DNA of 64,000 nt from positions 115,965,519 to 116,029,518 of the forward strand of contig OW386286.2 in assembly GCA_936432065.2 (NCBI GenBank), read 5' to 3'. The notes below the pieces were generated by a model. The model did not search any database. It saw nothing but the letters and a program-made list of their open reading frames with translations, and had not been told where the DNA came from. Position 1 is the first letter of the stretch; the number at the start of each line of letters is the position of its first letter. The translations under genes were made by a program, and so were the position numbers. This document shows, piece by piece, positions 1 to 10,675 of this stretch. The DNA is from Rutpela maculata. Lineage: Eukaryota; Arthropoda; Insecta; Coleoptera; Cerambycidae.

Positions 1-1261
1 AATGGTACATCTAAGACTGTTTCACTATTTTTTTCTTTTATGTAATTTATATTTTTTACAAATGGAGGTGCAATGATATCGAAAATTGACTCTATTAATG
101 ATTCAGTCAGGTAATTCTTTTGTGTGTTATAGAATTTGTTGGCTATCTTTCTTATATGATTCCAAATATCTGAGACTGGGGTATTTTTGTTTATCTGGGA
201 GACAAATGTTCTCCAACTATTTCTTCTTTTTTTGTGAAACAATCGCTTAGTTTCTGCATCGAGTTTTTGGTATTTTAAATAATTTTCTAGGTTAGAAATA
301 AGTTTGTAACAACTGAGAGCATCGGAACGTTCTTTAACTTTTGCTGTACACTCGCCATCCCACCAAACAGGTCGTGAACACTTAGATACAAATGGTTTTT
401 TGTAGGCATTGATGCTTCCGCAGCGTTGGAAATCGAATCTATTAAAAATGCGAGTTTGTTAGTTGTAGACGTAGTTTGTAAGTTTAATAATGAGGTATCT
501 AATTTATTTTGAAAAGTATCCCAGTCGGCGTATGAATCTTTCCATTTCGATGCTGGTTTAGAATTAACGGTATATGTATTGATACCACATGTAATTTCAA
601 TTGGAAGGTGATCCGACCCTAATGGTGTGTTTAAAACTTGCCACTCTGATATTATTGAAAGACATGGTGACACTAAGGTTACATCAACAAATGATTGATT
701 TTGGTTAGGTCTATTAATTCGCGTAGGACTACCATCGTTTAAAATAACAAGCTCTGTATTACCGATTGCATCAGCAAGTCGGATGCCTTGATTATTATTT
801 AGTGATGCACCCCACATAGTATGTTGAGAATTAAAATCTCCTCCAATAATAACTCTTGCTGAGAATTGGCTGAATATATTATTCCAGTCTTCATAAGTTG
901 CCTTTATATGTGGTGGTTTATATATTGAAACAATATCTATATTATTGTTTATAAGATGGATAGCACATGTTTCAATTTCTTTATTAAAATTGTTATTTAT
1001 TTTGATTTCCTTGTGAGGTATTTTATTTGACACTATTATTCCTACACCGCCTTTCCCATTTTGCCGGTCCTTACGTATAAAACTATAACCCGTAAACAGC
1101 ATTTCAAAACTAGGCTTTAGCCAGGTTTCACTTAGTATAATTACATCTACAGAGTGATTATTAATATGATTTATCAAATTAGTCTTATTTGAAACGATAG
1201 ATCGTGCATTCCATTGAAGAATTGTCAGGTTATTTTTTTCTGTGTTAGTATTATTATTCAT
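1..1261 (-). pseudogene. LINE ORF2, N-terminal APE endonuclease (frameshifted, partial)
   Basis: The product would nick target DNA to prime reverse transcription. From the ATG at 1259-1261 the frame shows the endonuclease order: a WNARS start motif, SETW (metal-binding Glu region), GGVGI, the GGDFN block and a terminal SDHLPI block, covering about 230 residues. The frame then breaks near 390-400 in a run of six T (plus strand). In the next frame an open stretch with a PVWWDGEC motif, typical of the linker between endonuclease and RT in this group, continues without a stop to base 1. The single break at a homopolymer could be real decay or a consensus error. The catalytic endonuclease residues I can identify look intact. 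Confidence 0.85.
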
Positions 1262-2539
1262 CGCTATCTGCATAATTAAGATCAGTAAACAAATTAGTGA
1301 GGGATTCTTTAACATTAAGTTCTTTGACTGGGTGTGCACTACTTGGTATTAAATGTTTAATTAAATCATTAATAAAAACAGATATTTGTTCAACAAGAGT
1401 TTCTTTATAAGCTAGAAATTCCTCTCGATAGGGATTAGGGAGTACAGAGTGGTCATGTGTTGTATACTCTCTAAGGGGAGGTGCAACTTTCGGTCTTTCT
1501 AATGGCTTACCAGCTTTACGTTTTCTAGGAGGTGGTTGAGTAGGCGTTCTAGCAGGGCGTCTCATAATGTCAGTACGTGAAATTGTACTTTGACTTGAAG
1601 TTGGTAAATTGGGAAAATTTTCTAGTAAGGAGAATCTATTATTTGTTGCGAGTTTGGCATAGGACGGGTTATTAACAATTGTTTCGGCTTCTTTGAAAGA
1701 TAGATTTTGTTTGGCCATTGTTTGTTTTATGTTATATTGTTTAATATACGTAGGGCACTTTTTATCCACAGGTGAATGTTCTTGGCTGTTGCAATACACG
1801 CAATAAACCAAGTCGATTTCACAATCTACCTCCTCATGCTCTTCACTACAATATTTACATCTTTTGGAACTTTTGCACTGTTTAGAGGTGTGTCCATAAC
1901 GGAGACACTTGAAACACTGAACCACCGGATAGATGTATGGTTCAACGGAAAAATTAACTAAATTTATTTTTATACTTTTTGGAATTACAGATCCTAAAAA
2001 CATGACTATTACAACTTGTCTTTTAATTAATTTAACTTCCCCATTTTCATCTGTTATTTTCTTAATCATTCTTTTTACATCGACAACCCTTGCATTTGAC
2101 TCAATATTATTTATTAAAAATTCTTCAGAAAAATAGGTATCCACCATTCGAATCACACCTTTTTTTCTGAGTGTAAAATTTAGGGATGTATGCAATAAGG
2201 CCATTAGAGGTGATAACATTATTATTGACGAGTTCGTTTACCACTCTGTAATTTTTTAACACAACTTTTACTCTATTAAGACCAACAGATTTTATGTCTT
2301 CTACTGCACCTTTGAATAACTCGTTGTTAAATAAGTAATGACCCACACGAATTGGAAATAATCGACCTAAATTTTTGTCTTTATGTTCCACATAAACAAA
2401 ATATAGCCCTGCATCACCTGGCCTATATTTATTTTCAAAGTATGACTCTCGCTTTTTCTGCATTATCTATCGACATTTCTTGTGAGCTGTTTTTATCCGT
2501 ACCTTTATCGGGCGGATCCTTACCGCTCGAGCCTGTCAT
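1254..2539 (-). pseudogene. LINE ORF1 zinc-knuckle protein (frameshifted)
   Basis: This would be the RNA-binding structural protein of the LINE. The best start is the ATG at 2537-2539 (MTGSSGKDPP). That frame stops soon after, while the reading resumes one frame over at about 2463 (MQKKRESYF). A second break lies near 2160-2170 inside a run of seven T, after the sequence IAYIPKFYTQKK, and the frame then continues as GVIRMVDTYF to the stop at 1254-1256. The C-terminal half has three Cys-rich knuckles: CFKCLRYGHTSKQC, then CKYCSEEHEEVDC, then CVYCNSQEHSPVDKKC. This spacing is the usual gag-like triple knuckle of I/Jockey ORF1 proteins. A basic, proline-rich tail follows. Confidence 0.85.
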
Positions 2540-2835
2540 GTCTAACCTATCTTACCTTGATGGTACACACACAAGTTAATATATATATTAGATAATTATT
2601 ATTATGTAGGTATCAGTGTTTTCGCACTATATTTGGTATTTGATTTTGTTAAAAGATTTAAAGCAAAATTCACTCTATACTTATTTAGTGCTAAGACACT
2701 CTCGCTCGATGTTATTCGCACCGCGATCACCTCGGACTCAAAATTTTTTTTTTTAATTTTTTTTTAGACTACTTGATTTTTTCAGGGCTATTTTTATTTT
2801 TGCATCTAGAGTACAGTGAATGCACTCAAATCAAA

Positions 2836-2863
2836 AATAATAATAATAATGATAATAATAATG

Positions 2864-2898
<35 letters not shown>
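2836..2898. repeat. (AAT)n microsatellite, 3' tail of a LINE
   Basis: About twenty AAT units with two GAT variants. It abuts the 3' end of the minus-strand LINE fragment that follows, so on that strand it reads as an ATT/TTA tail. Some LINEs end in simple repeats of this kind rather than poly(A). Confidence 0.85.
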
Positions 2899-3640
2899 TT
2901 TTATTGGTGTTACAATACAAAAGTTAAAACAGAAATATAAAACATATTTAAGTATATAGAAAAAAAAACGGACATATTACATAACACAGTAGTGTTTGTA
3001 TATAACACTAAAAACAGGAAACAGATCTCGTACTATGTACTACAATACAATATATAGATAAAAGTGATCATCAACACATATTATTAAAATTTGAAGAAGA
3101 ATACTCCTCAAGATTGTAAAAAGCATTAGTTATTAAAAAAGCTTTTACAGTACTCTTAAATAAATTGTTCTCAAGTTCTTTGATTTCTGAAGGCAAATGA
3201 TTAAAAAACCGTATAGCATAATAATTTGTTCCGTTACGAGATTTAAAAAGTCTTAAAAAGTTAGAATATAGGTTATTATTGTTTTTCGTGGAATACCTAT
3301 GCACTTCATTATGAGATGTATAATTTGTTTTGTGTACCTTAATGTACAATAGACAGTGCAAAATGTACACACCAGGCAACGTTAATATTTTTCAGTTTTT
3401 GAAAGCTTGTATACAGTCGTCTCTGTATTTTAGGCCGCACAAAATCCGTACTGCTTTTCTTTGTAAGCCGAAAACATTCGCGCTATGAGTGGAATGTCCC
3501 CAAATTAGGGTGGCATATGATAATTGAGAATAAATAAGACCATGATAAGCAGTAATCAATGTTTCTTGAGAAACCTCATTTACAAGGTTTCGTAATAGGT
3601 AAACGTTAACTGAAATTTTACTACAGATAGAGTTTGGGTC
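2899..3640 (-). pseudogene. LINE 3' end: C-terminus of reverse transcriptase plus 3'UTR (5'-truncated)
   Basis: On the minus strand the frame entering at about 3640 reads as the thumb/C-terminal part of a LINE RT polyprotein: LSYATLIWGHSTHSANVFGL, then QRKAVRILCGLKYRDD, an in-frame TGA at 3392-3394, and then the closing block with AIRFFNHLPSEIKEL and FLITNAFYNLEEY (stop near 3071). The pattern of IWG, QRKAVRIL and FNHLPSEIK is diagnostic of the C-terminus in many insect LINEs. The missing 5' portion is ordinary reverse-transcription truncation. The 3'UTR runs to the (AAT)n tract. Confidence 0.85.
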
Positions 3641-3735
3641 CCGGGGCGTCTCGTGTCTCGAAGTCCCGAGATTTCCCCTAATTTAATTGTCTCGTGTCCC
3701 GGGACTTTCGGGTCGAGACTCGAGACATGCTTGTA
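3640..3735. other. GC-rich cluster of CTCG/CCCGGG words
   Basis: Within AT-rich surroundings about 95 bases are packed with repeated and inverted words: GTCCCGGG, GTCTCGTGTC, AAGTCCCGAGA, TCCCGGGAC, CGAGACTCGAGAC. The words pair both directly and as inverted copies, so the segment could fold. Function unknown. Confidence 0.5.
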
Positions 3736-4005
3736 ATAATTTTATTAACAAAATATCATAATAAGCTTTATTAGTTCAGGCTTCCCGCACTCTGTCACTG
3801 AGAGCGTCATCTGTTAGTTTAATGAGTTATTACTTGATACTCGTACGTACGTAATTTACTATACACAATAAAACCGACATCTATTGAAAACAAGAGAGTG
3901 TTCTCTTTCCAGGGGAATTATTACAAAAATCAGGAACGGATTGTCGGATAAAGTTGTTAATGCACTAACTTTAAAAAAAAAATATTGTATTAAATTAGAA
4001 AAAAA

Positions 4006-4317
4006 GACTAATTGGTAGGGCAGGAGCGACGGTGAATCGCGACCACCTAGTAAAATCACATTGTTTTGAGCCTTTCCACTCTCGGAACTCCAAGAGATAT
4101 CGTTGCCACCTTCGACTAGAAAGGATACGGCCTTAGAGGCGTTCAGGCATAATCCCGCGGATGGTAGCTTCGCACCACCGCCCGCTCGAGCGAGTGTGTG
4201 AACCAAATGTCCGAACCTGCGGTTCCTCTCGTACTAAGCTTGATTACTATCACAACGATGAGTCATCAGTATGGTAAAACTAACCTGTTTCACGACGGTA
4301 TAAACCCAGCTCACGTT
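4006..4317 (-). pseudogene. 28S rRNA fragment (3' region, antisense, diverged)
   Basis: On the minus strand this matches the 3' part of insect large-subunit rRNA. It runs from the conserved GTGAGCTGGGTTTA block through the sarcin-ricin-loop region (AGTACGAGAGGAACCGCAGG, read from the complement near 4220-4240) to the stretch before CACCAATTAG-type sequence. Scattered substitutions in normally invariant positions, and the isolation from any other rDNA, indicate a dead insertion. A 115-codon open frame that crosses it is fortuitous. Confidence 0.9.
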
Positions 4318-4513
4318 TATTTATTTATATGACTAATGGTTAGAGATGAATATTGATGATTAGTATCATTACTTTTACTAAGTCTGTTTTATGTTTTATA
4401 ATTATAAGATTTTATGTCGAGACTTCCCAAACCCTAATTACAGGCAAAGTGTACATGTTGTTCCCACGATAATTTCTTATCTAGAGAAACTAAATGCTGT
4501 TTCTTCTTCTTCA

Positions 4514-4604
4514 ATCAAATGGACCAAAACAATAAGAGGAAAATGTAAACGTGAGATTTTTCGTTCATGTTTACATTTTTCTCTTATTTTTTGGTCCATT
4601 TGAT
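4514..4604. repeat. Imperfect hairpin, ~40-bp arms
   Basis: ATCAAATGGACC at 4514 and GGTCCATTTGAT ending at 4604 bracket arms that stay complementary through AATAAGAG and ATGTAAAC, with a loop of about ten bases. It abuts the right inverted repeat of the composite element. It may be a terminal hairpin or a tiny MITE. Confidence 0.75.
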
Positions 4605-4628
4605 TCATTTGAGTGCATTCACTGTTAG

Positions 4629-4893
4629 TTGATAGCTTCGTTTGTACCGGCCGTCAAAGTCTCAAAACTAGTTTTTCGTAATTTTTTTTATGGTTATTGA
4701 TTTCTCTCTAATCATCTCTCTCTAAACATTTAAAATGCAACTAAAAATCTAAAAGAATCTAAAAAAAAACACACGTTATCTAAAACACTTTTCATAGCAC
4801 AACAGATTTTTTATACTATCAAAGAATGACGAAAAGCCAGCTCTTCGAAACTCCAAATTTGAGACTTTGGCGGAGGGTACACACGAAACCATC
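4629..4893. mobile_element. MITE-like element, ~37-bp TIRs
   Basis: The left end contains TTCGTTTGTACC and CAAAGTCTCAAA (4637-4664). The right end carries the inverted counterpart TTTGAGACTTTGG then GGGTACACACGAA (4857-4886). Roughly four fifths of the arm positions match. No coding capacity. Confidence 0.6.
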
Positions 4894-6321
4894 AGCTATA
4901 CCGGTTTTGTTATAACTATTATTTTAGAGAATTTTATGTTCTACAAAAAAGGCAGGTATAGTTGTTATATAAAATTATACGCTATATCATCAAGATATAA
5001 ATCGACATTACAGATAGCATCATATTACAGTATTAGATAACAGCTTCCTTTGAATTGCTTATCTAGATATTAAGTTTCATTTTAACTTCTCACAATATTA
5101 TGCTGATTAGCTAGCTTGCATTTCCTTTGTTCAACTTTGGCTGACACATTTGAAAACTTATAAATAAGACTAACGTGCATTTGTACCGGTAGTTATCATA
5201 CTCACTTCATATTAAATGTATCATACATAAATTGTATCTTTTATTCAGGAATCAACGTTGATTCCTCATGTAACCAAATAAAAAGTTTTTAAAAAAATCA
5301 ATCACGCAAACAGTGATCTAACATAGTTACTTGCCGTGTCTCGCTTAGTTTTGAGGATATTGACGAAAAACATAAAAACTCCACTATTTGATATTACTAT
5401 TATTGTAAATAACATTTTTATCCGAAAAAAAAGGGGGGGGGGGTAAATACCTCACAATAAGAATAGAATTCTAAAACAATTCCATTTTTTATGACGGCGA
5501 CTTGTGGAAATTAATTTCAAGCACGAATATCTTATTTGGTTGGCCTGTAAATTTTCACCTTTATGGCCTCTGTAAATCGTAAGATATTACACAAAAATGT
5601 TTCAAAGTTGTAGCTTTAACTACTTTTAGGATATAATTAAAAGGAAAGGAGATAATCGAGAAAAAACTTATTTTGGCCATCATTCTCCAACATGGCAGCT
5701 AGAGCGGCTTTGATATTTTTGTAGAACACATTAATTATGAATGCGACCTCCTATGTTATGCATACAAAAAATTTTTCGAAGGTATTATTTACGAGTACCT
5801 CTCCTTTTTGACTCTAGAGACTGTATTATAAAACACCGGTCCAAAAATGCTACTCTACTCTTTTAGGATTTCAATGAATAGTGGTTTATCTTGGACAAAC
5901 ATATGAGACTGGTTTAACAATGTTAAATTATTAAGTTTTAAAAGTATTAGTTAATAATTCGCTGCAACTCTGTCATAGAATACATCCTCTATGACTATAT
6001 CAGTGAATGCTGCAAGAGCTAAAATCGCCCTTGAGCACACATTGGTGCCATTTTCATCTTTCTTTTTTTCGTCAGCGATTCACACTTTTTAATGGAAAGA
6101 TATATTTTCTTCTCGTTTTATGATGCAGTTTTAGGCAGTATAAACTATACAATAATCTTAAAATCATTAAAAATCGTTGTAATTACATAATTTAAATTCC
6201 GGACAAATTGATCAATTGAATTGAATCGAATCGGATGGGATCGGATCGAATCGCCTTGATATGTGCATTTCAAAAGGTATGATTTATTCAATATTAAATT
6301 AAAGGATATTTTATTTTCTAG
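4894..6321. other. No gene recognised (upstream intron/intergenic)
   Basis: AT-rich sequence with a G12-13 run near 5436-5446 and a short GGATCGAATCG-type simple repeat near 6210-6250. I found no ORF with family resemblance and no signal-peptide exon for the Cys-rich gene that begins at 6322. The last bases (TTATTTTCTAG) form a good splice acceptor. Confidence 0.5.
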
Positions 6322-6659
6322 GTCATTACAGCGATTTTTATGGAAAAGGTTACCTCCTACCTTATACCGACCCATTTAGGAAAATGTTTCGCAAGTTTGT
6401 TAAGAGTGCTCTTCAGAATTATACGCAAGGATATTACGCAATTAAGAATAGTTACCAGGTCTTTACAGAAAAAGACTACGACTATGGAGAAGAAGAGACA
6501 GTCCATTTATTGCGTGGTCATAATAACTGTCGAGGACTAACGCTGAAAAGTTTTGAAACAATAGTACTGGAATGTCCTAATAAAATACCTGAGAAACATG
6601 GTTGTTTCGATATTTACAGTTCAGAACATGACAAAATAAGAAATTATCCCGAGCAGAAG
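6322..6659 (+). CDS. Cys-rich secreted-type protein, copy 1, penultimate exon
   Basis: The exon is bounded by a TTTTATTTTCTAG acceptor (phase 1) and a GTATTT donor at 6660 (phase 0). It encodes about 112 residues: a Tyr/Lys-rich lead containing KFVKSALQNY, a long-type half-domain with HNNCRGLTLKSFETIVLEC, then the start of a short-type half-domain, HGCFDIYSSE. Every block aligns with copy 2 (FVKSYLNAEY, TTCYGLTLENNETIILNC, PGCFQVITSE). Because it begins in phase 1 there must be upstream exons, which I did not find. Function unknown. The Cys spacing and the copy-2 signal candidate suggest an extracellular protein. The open frame that runs on past 6659 is intronic. Confidence 0.75.
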
Positions 6660-7055
6660 GTATTTATTTATTTATTTATTTCATCAGACATTCATTCATT
6701 CATTCGTTCATTTATTTATTTTTCTCTTTACCTCTTTCACTTATGCTATGTTTCCCCTCTTTCTTTTTTCTTTCTTTAGTTATTTATTTACATACCTACA
6801 ACTATCTAACGGGATTATACTCCAGTTACAGGATAGGAAACAATAAATGCTAATAGACTAAGACTAAGACACGTTTTTAGACAACGTCTCAAACCAGGCT
6901 ACCTCTCGGAGGACTCGTTATAAGTACGATAGAAACAATAAAAAAGAGCGCTAACTTGTAGCTCATCTAAGGCATCACCTAGAAGGTGTACTGAAACTGA
7001 GACATAAAAAACAATTTATACCAGGCTGCCTCTGAAGTGAAAATTTATGAAAAAA

Positions 7056-7510
7056 ACCGCTGCCCAAGGAATCGCTACTTCCACATCCAGATTTTCTATC
7101 CAAGTCACTCACAACGAAAAAAATTTGTATGTGGAAATAATTGTTTATGGAACTTTAATAATATAATATTTGAAATCCTCTACCCCAAAAACCCATAAAA
7201 CGATACCCCACATGGGTAGTGGGGTGGGGGTGCTAGTGGGGGAGAAAACAAGAAAATATAATCTAGTTTTAGATCTTATTAAAGTACATATGTGTACCAG
7301 GTTTCAAGTCAATATCTCAAACGGTTCCAGAGTAAACGTGCGCACAAGAAAAGTTACAGACCGACAGACAGACAGACAGACCGACAGACAGACATTTTTT
7401 TCGCTCAAATTTAAAATCTCGACGTTTCATGACATTCTAAGCCTATTTGAACAATAAAAATTTTTAAATTTTTTTTTGTCGTTTCTGTACTTCCATTGGA
7501 TGTGGAAGTA
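7056..7510 (+). mobile_element. Family A repeat, copy 1 (Helentron/HINE-like)
   Basis: The family starts ACCGCTGCC, carries CTTCCACATCCAG near the 5' end, a C/G-rich variable middle, a GACA/GACC microsatellite (7360-7394 here) and ends with the hairpin CTTCCACTGGATGTGGAAG. The early CTTCCACATCC is an inverted copy of part of the terminal hairpin. This architecture (5' sub-terminal inverted repeat, internal microsatellite, 3' hairpin) is that of non-autonomous Helentron-type elements. The assignment is inferred. This copy lacks part of the C-rich middle. Confidence 0.7.
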
Positions 7511-7639
7511 ATTAATCCATCGAAATATTAATCGTAGCCGATTTCAATTTGTAGGTACCTACCTGACAGTAACTTGGGAACCTTAAGAAGAACGCGTCAT
7601 AAAATACACGATGATCATATATTTTCATAATATAAAATA

Positions 7640-8372
7640 ACCGCTGCCAAAGGAATCACCACTTCCACATCCAACTTCCTATCTAAGTCTCATACAAATA
7701 GTATAATTCATTCCACTAAGTGGAAATAATTGTTTATGGAACTTTAATGGTATAATATTTGAAATCGTGCACCAGAAAAACCCATAAAATGATATGCCCC
7801 ATCAGTAGTAGGGGGGGGGTGGTTTGGGTGAATGAAGTGAAAAAAATTCTTGATGACTGGTTCTTGTACACACACTAAATCACAAGTAGTTTTTCACCCC
7901 CTTTAATAAGTATTAAGTAAAAAAAAAATTTTGAGGCTTAGGTTCTTGTATACACGCTAAATTACAATTTTAATTTTTTCACCCACTTTAATAATGAGGT
8001 GGGGTTAGTAATGCCAAAAAATTTTTTGAGACGTTAAGTTCTTTTATATATACTAGTTATCAATTTTATGGACTCTTACCTGCTTGATTTACCTATTTTC
8101 CCCCATTTACCCCAATTTACCCCCCAACCCTTCAACGGAATAAGATGAAAATAATCTAGTTCCAGATCTCATTAAAATACAAACGTGTCCCAAATTTCAA
8201 GTCAATATCTTAATCGGTTCCAGAGTACTCGTGCGCACAAAAAAAGTTAGACAGACAGACCGACAGACAGAAACAAAATCTCGACGTTTCATGACATTCT
8301 AAGCCTATTTGAACAATAAAATTTTTAAAACATTTTTTTGTCGTTACTATAGTTCCACTGGATGTGGAAGTA
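7640..8372 (+). mobile_element. Family A repeat, copy 2
   Basis: Longer copy in direct orientation 130 bp after copy 1. It has ACCGCTGCC at the left end, internal direct re-iterations of a ~90-bp block (TTCTTGTACACAC / TTCTTGTATACACGC) between 7850 and 8050, a GACAGACAGACC tract at about 8250, and the terminal TTCCACTGGATGTGGAAG. Confidence 0.8.
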
Positions 8373-8475
8373 AAATGATTCTTATCAGGCTGCTAAAGAT
8401 ATAAAACATTTTTAAAGACAAAATATCCAAGAAAAACAAGAGGCAGCCGGTTTGCACTTGTACATAACATCTAAT

Positions 8476-9186
8476 TACTTCCACATCCAGTGGAAGTATA
8501 GTAACGACAAAAAAAAAAAATTTTATTGTTCAAATAGGCTTAAAATTTCATGAAACGTGATTTTAAATTTGAGCGAAAAAAATATTTTTGTCTCTCTGTC
8601 GGTCTGCTGCTCTGTCGGTCTGTCTGTCTGTAACTTTTTTTGTGTGCACGTTTACTCTGAAACCTTTTAAGATATTGACTTGAAATTTGATACACATATG
8701 TACTTTAACGAGATCTGGATCTAGATTATATTTTCATCTTGTTCCGTCGAATGGCTGGAGGGTAAATTGGGGTAAATTTGGTGTAAATGGGTAAATCAGG
8801 CAGGTAAGACTCCATAAAATTGGTATTTAGTATATACAAGAGAAGCTAAGGTCTCAAAAAAATTTTTGGCATTAGCCACCCCCATTACCACTCCCAACCC
8901 ATTATTAAAGGGAATGAAAAAAAAAATTGTTATTTAGTGTATATACAAGAACCAGAAGCCTCAAAATATTTTTTTACTTCCTCCACCCCCACTACCACCC
9001 CCCTATCACCACCCCCACCCCACTACCGATGTGGGGTATCGTTTTATGAGTTTTTGGGGTAGAGGATTTCAAATATTATATTATTAAAGTTCCATAAACA
9101 ATTATTTCCACATAAAAAGTTTTTTTGATGTGAGTGACTTGGATAGAGAATCTGGATGTGGAAGTAGTGATTCTTTGGGCAGCGGT
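8476..9186 (-). mobile_element. Family A repeat, copy 3 (inverted)
   Basis: Same family on the minus strand: hairpin end TACTTCCACATCCAGTGGAA at 8476, CTGT-type microsatellite at 8590-8630, C-rich middle at 8880-9030 and the CAGCGGT end at 9186. It lies head-to-head with copy 2, so the pair could fold back. Confidence 0.85.
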
Positions 9187-9430
9187 TGCTTTTTAAATAT
9201 ACAATTTTCGTTACATAAAAAAACGATTCCTCTATCGTACTTACATGACGCAAATAATGAGTCCTCCAAGAGGCAGTCTGGTATGAGACGTTGTCTAAAA
9301 TGGTGTCACTATCTCTTAGTCTATAATAATTCAAACAAAATTCTCAAATACTGTTTTTCGTTAATATTCTGCTTGTCCCACTTTTGATAGACCCCCCCAG
9401 TTGTTAGTCATCCCATTTCAACAAAACTTG

Positions 9431-10657
9431 AATTGGTATCAAACATCTTTATAATCTAATTTTTGAGTAAAACAAAACTTATTTCAGTCATTGGCGTGCA
9501 TTTTTATTAAGACCAAAGGGATAGAAGTTATATTAGGTATTGTTTTACTGAAATATTAACACAATATTATTGATCAGCATGTATTTAAAGTACTTAAAGT
9601 TTAACAATATTTTGATTTATGATTTTCGAATTCCGGTCCCCTTAAAATTACATTATAGTTATTAAGGTACCAAGGGTGTTATAAGGATAATAACGCACCG
9701 AGGTCGGCAGTGTACAATCCCGAGAGCCTCTGGCACGAGGGAATGTACGTTGACCGAGGGCGTCATTATCCTATAACACCCGTGGTGCCTTCAACGTTTA
9801 ATGTCCTGCAAGTCTGTTATTTAATTCGAAATTTTTTTTTTGACATTTACGATTTATTAATTTGACATCTATTATGTTCAGAACGATTTGATTTAAAAGA
9901 GAGTAAAAATCAAAATTATTTCTAAACGCCGCCGTTGCATAGCAACGCATTTTGTTTGTCAATAACGCTATCATAATTTGCTTGTTTTGGGTTGTATTAT
10001 AATTTTATAATGCCCTAGGGCGTTATAGATATTCATAACGCCCTAGGCCATTATTTGTCATTTAATGTATCTCAAAATAGGGTGGTTATTGTAAAATAAC
10101 AGACTTGTAGGACATTAAATATTCAATAACTTGGAAAGAAATTGTTTCTAGAAAAAAGTCATCCCCCCCCCATGTTCTCTTTAAATTCTCTTCTTCTGTC
10201 ACTCCATGTCATCAATACTTTCAAGTTTGATAATCTTTAATACCCTATAATTTACTGGGCTGTTGGTTCAAAACTTTTGGTAATTTTTATATGAAAATTC
10301 TTGCCCGACGAAATTTGAAAGTTTCAATGGCATGGCAATGGTGATAGAAACAGTGATTTTAAATAGAAAATGAGGAATTATTTTTTTTTCGAAAAACAAT
10401 TAGCTTACAAGTTATTGGTTGTTTAATATTTAAAGATGCAATTTTAATTTAAAAACCGTAAATCAAGATATTGTTAAATTTTGAATATAGCAGATTCTAG
10501 AACATGCTGATCAATAATATTGCATTTGTTGTTCAATAAAAAATGCCTAATATGGCTTCATGAAAATTCAACCCTTTCTATATTAATAAAAATGCACGCC
10601 AATAACTGAAATAAGTTTTGCTGTACTCAAAAAGGATATTATAAAGGTCTTTGATAC
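9431..10657. mobile_element. Foldback element with ~220-bp arms and an inner hairpin element
   Basis: The outer arms at 9431-9640 and 10440-10657 are inverted copies: TTGGCGTGCATTTTTATTA at 9492 matches TAATAAAAATGCACGCCAA near 10583, and AATATTATTGATCAGCATG at 9563 matches its inverse near 10510. Inside, a second inverted pair (AATGTCCTGCAAGTCTGTTA near 9801 and TAACAGACTTGTAGGACATT near 10100) and a GGTGTTATA/TATAACACC hairpin suggest another element nested within. No ORF. Confidence 0.75.
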
Positions 10658-10675
10658 AATAGGATATTATAAAGA

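Larger units (their letters stand above)
1..2750 (-). mobile_element. 5' half of an I/Jockey-superfamily LINE
   Basis: Reading on the minus strand from about 2750 there is a 5' leader of roughly 200 bp, then ORF1 (zinc-knuckle nucleic-acid-binding protein) and then ORF2 beginning with an APE-type endonuclease. ORF2 runs off the left edge, so the reverse transcriptase lies outside the window. The ORF1 stop and the ORF2 start overlap as ATGAATAA (1254-1261), the arrangement expected for stop-restart translation of LINE ORF2. At least three frame breaks interrupt the two ORFs. The clade is inferred from protein style only. The 5' limit is approximate, set where T-rich sequence begins. Confidence 0.85.
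2813..4625. mobile_element. Candidate composite element bounded by 19-bp inverted repeats
   Basis: The left arm ACAGTGAATGCACTCAAAT (2813-2831) is repeated exactly in inverted orientation at 4607-4625. Homology extends a few bases further with a 4-base gap (next bases TCAAA against GAATCAAA). Between the arms lie the LINE 3' end, a GC-rich motif cluster, the antisense 28S fragment and a 91-bp hairpin. I could not find a convincing target-site duplication, so it may instead be two separate copies of one short repeat. Confidence 0.4.

Noticed and set aside
3859..4206. 115-codon minus-strand ORF
   Set aside because: It overlies the antisense 28S rRNA fragment; the reading frame is fortuitous.
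5436..5448. G-run as quadruplex or regulatory site
   Set aside because: A single homopolymer; similar G runs at 27616, 37930 and 46896 look like simple low-complexity sequence.
7170..7457. 95-codon ORF with TDRQ repeats
   Set aside because: Lies within family A copy 1; the repeat is the GACA microsatellite.
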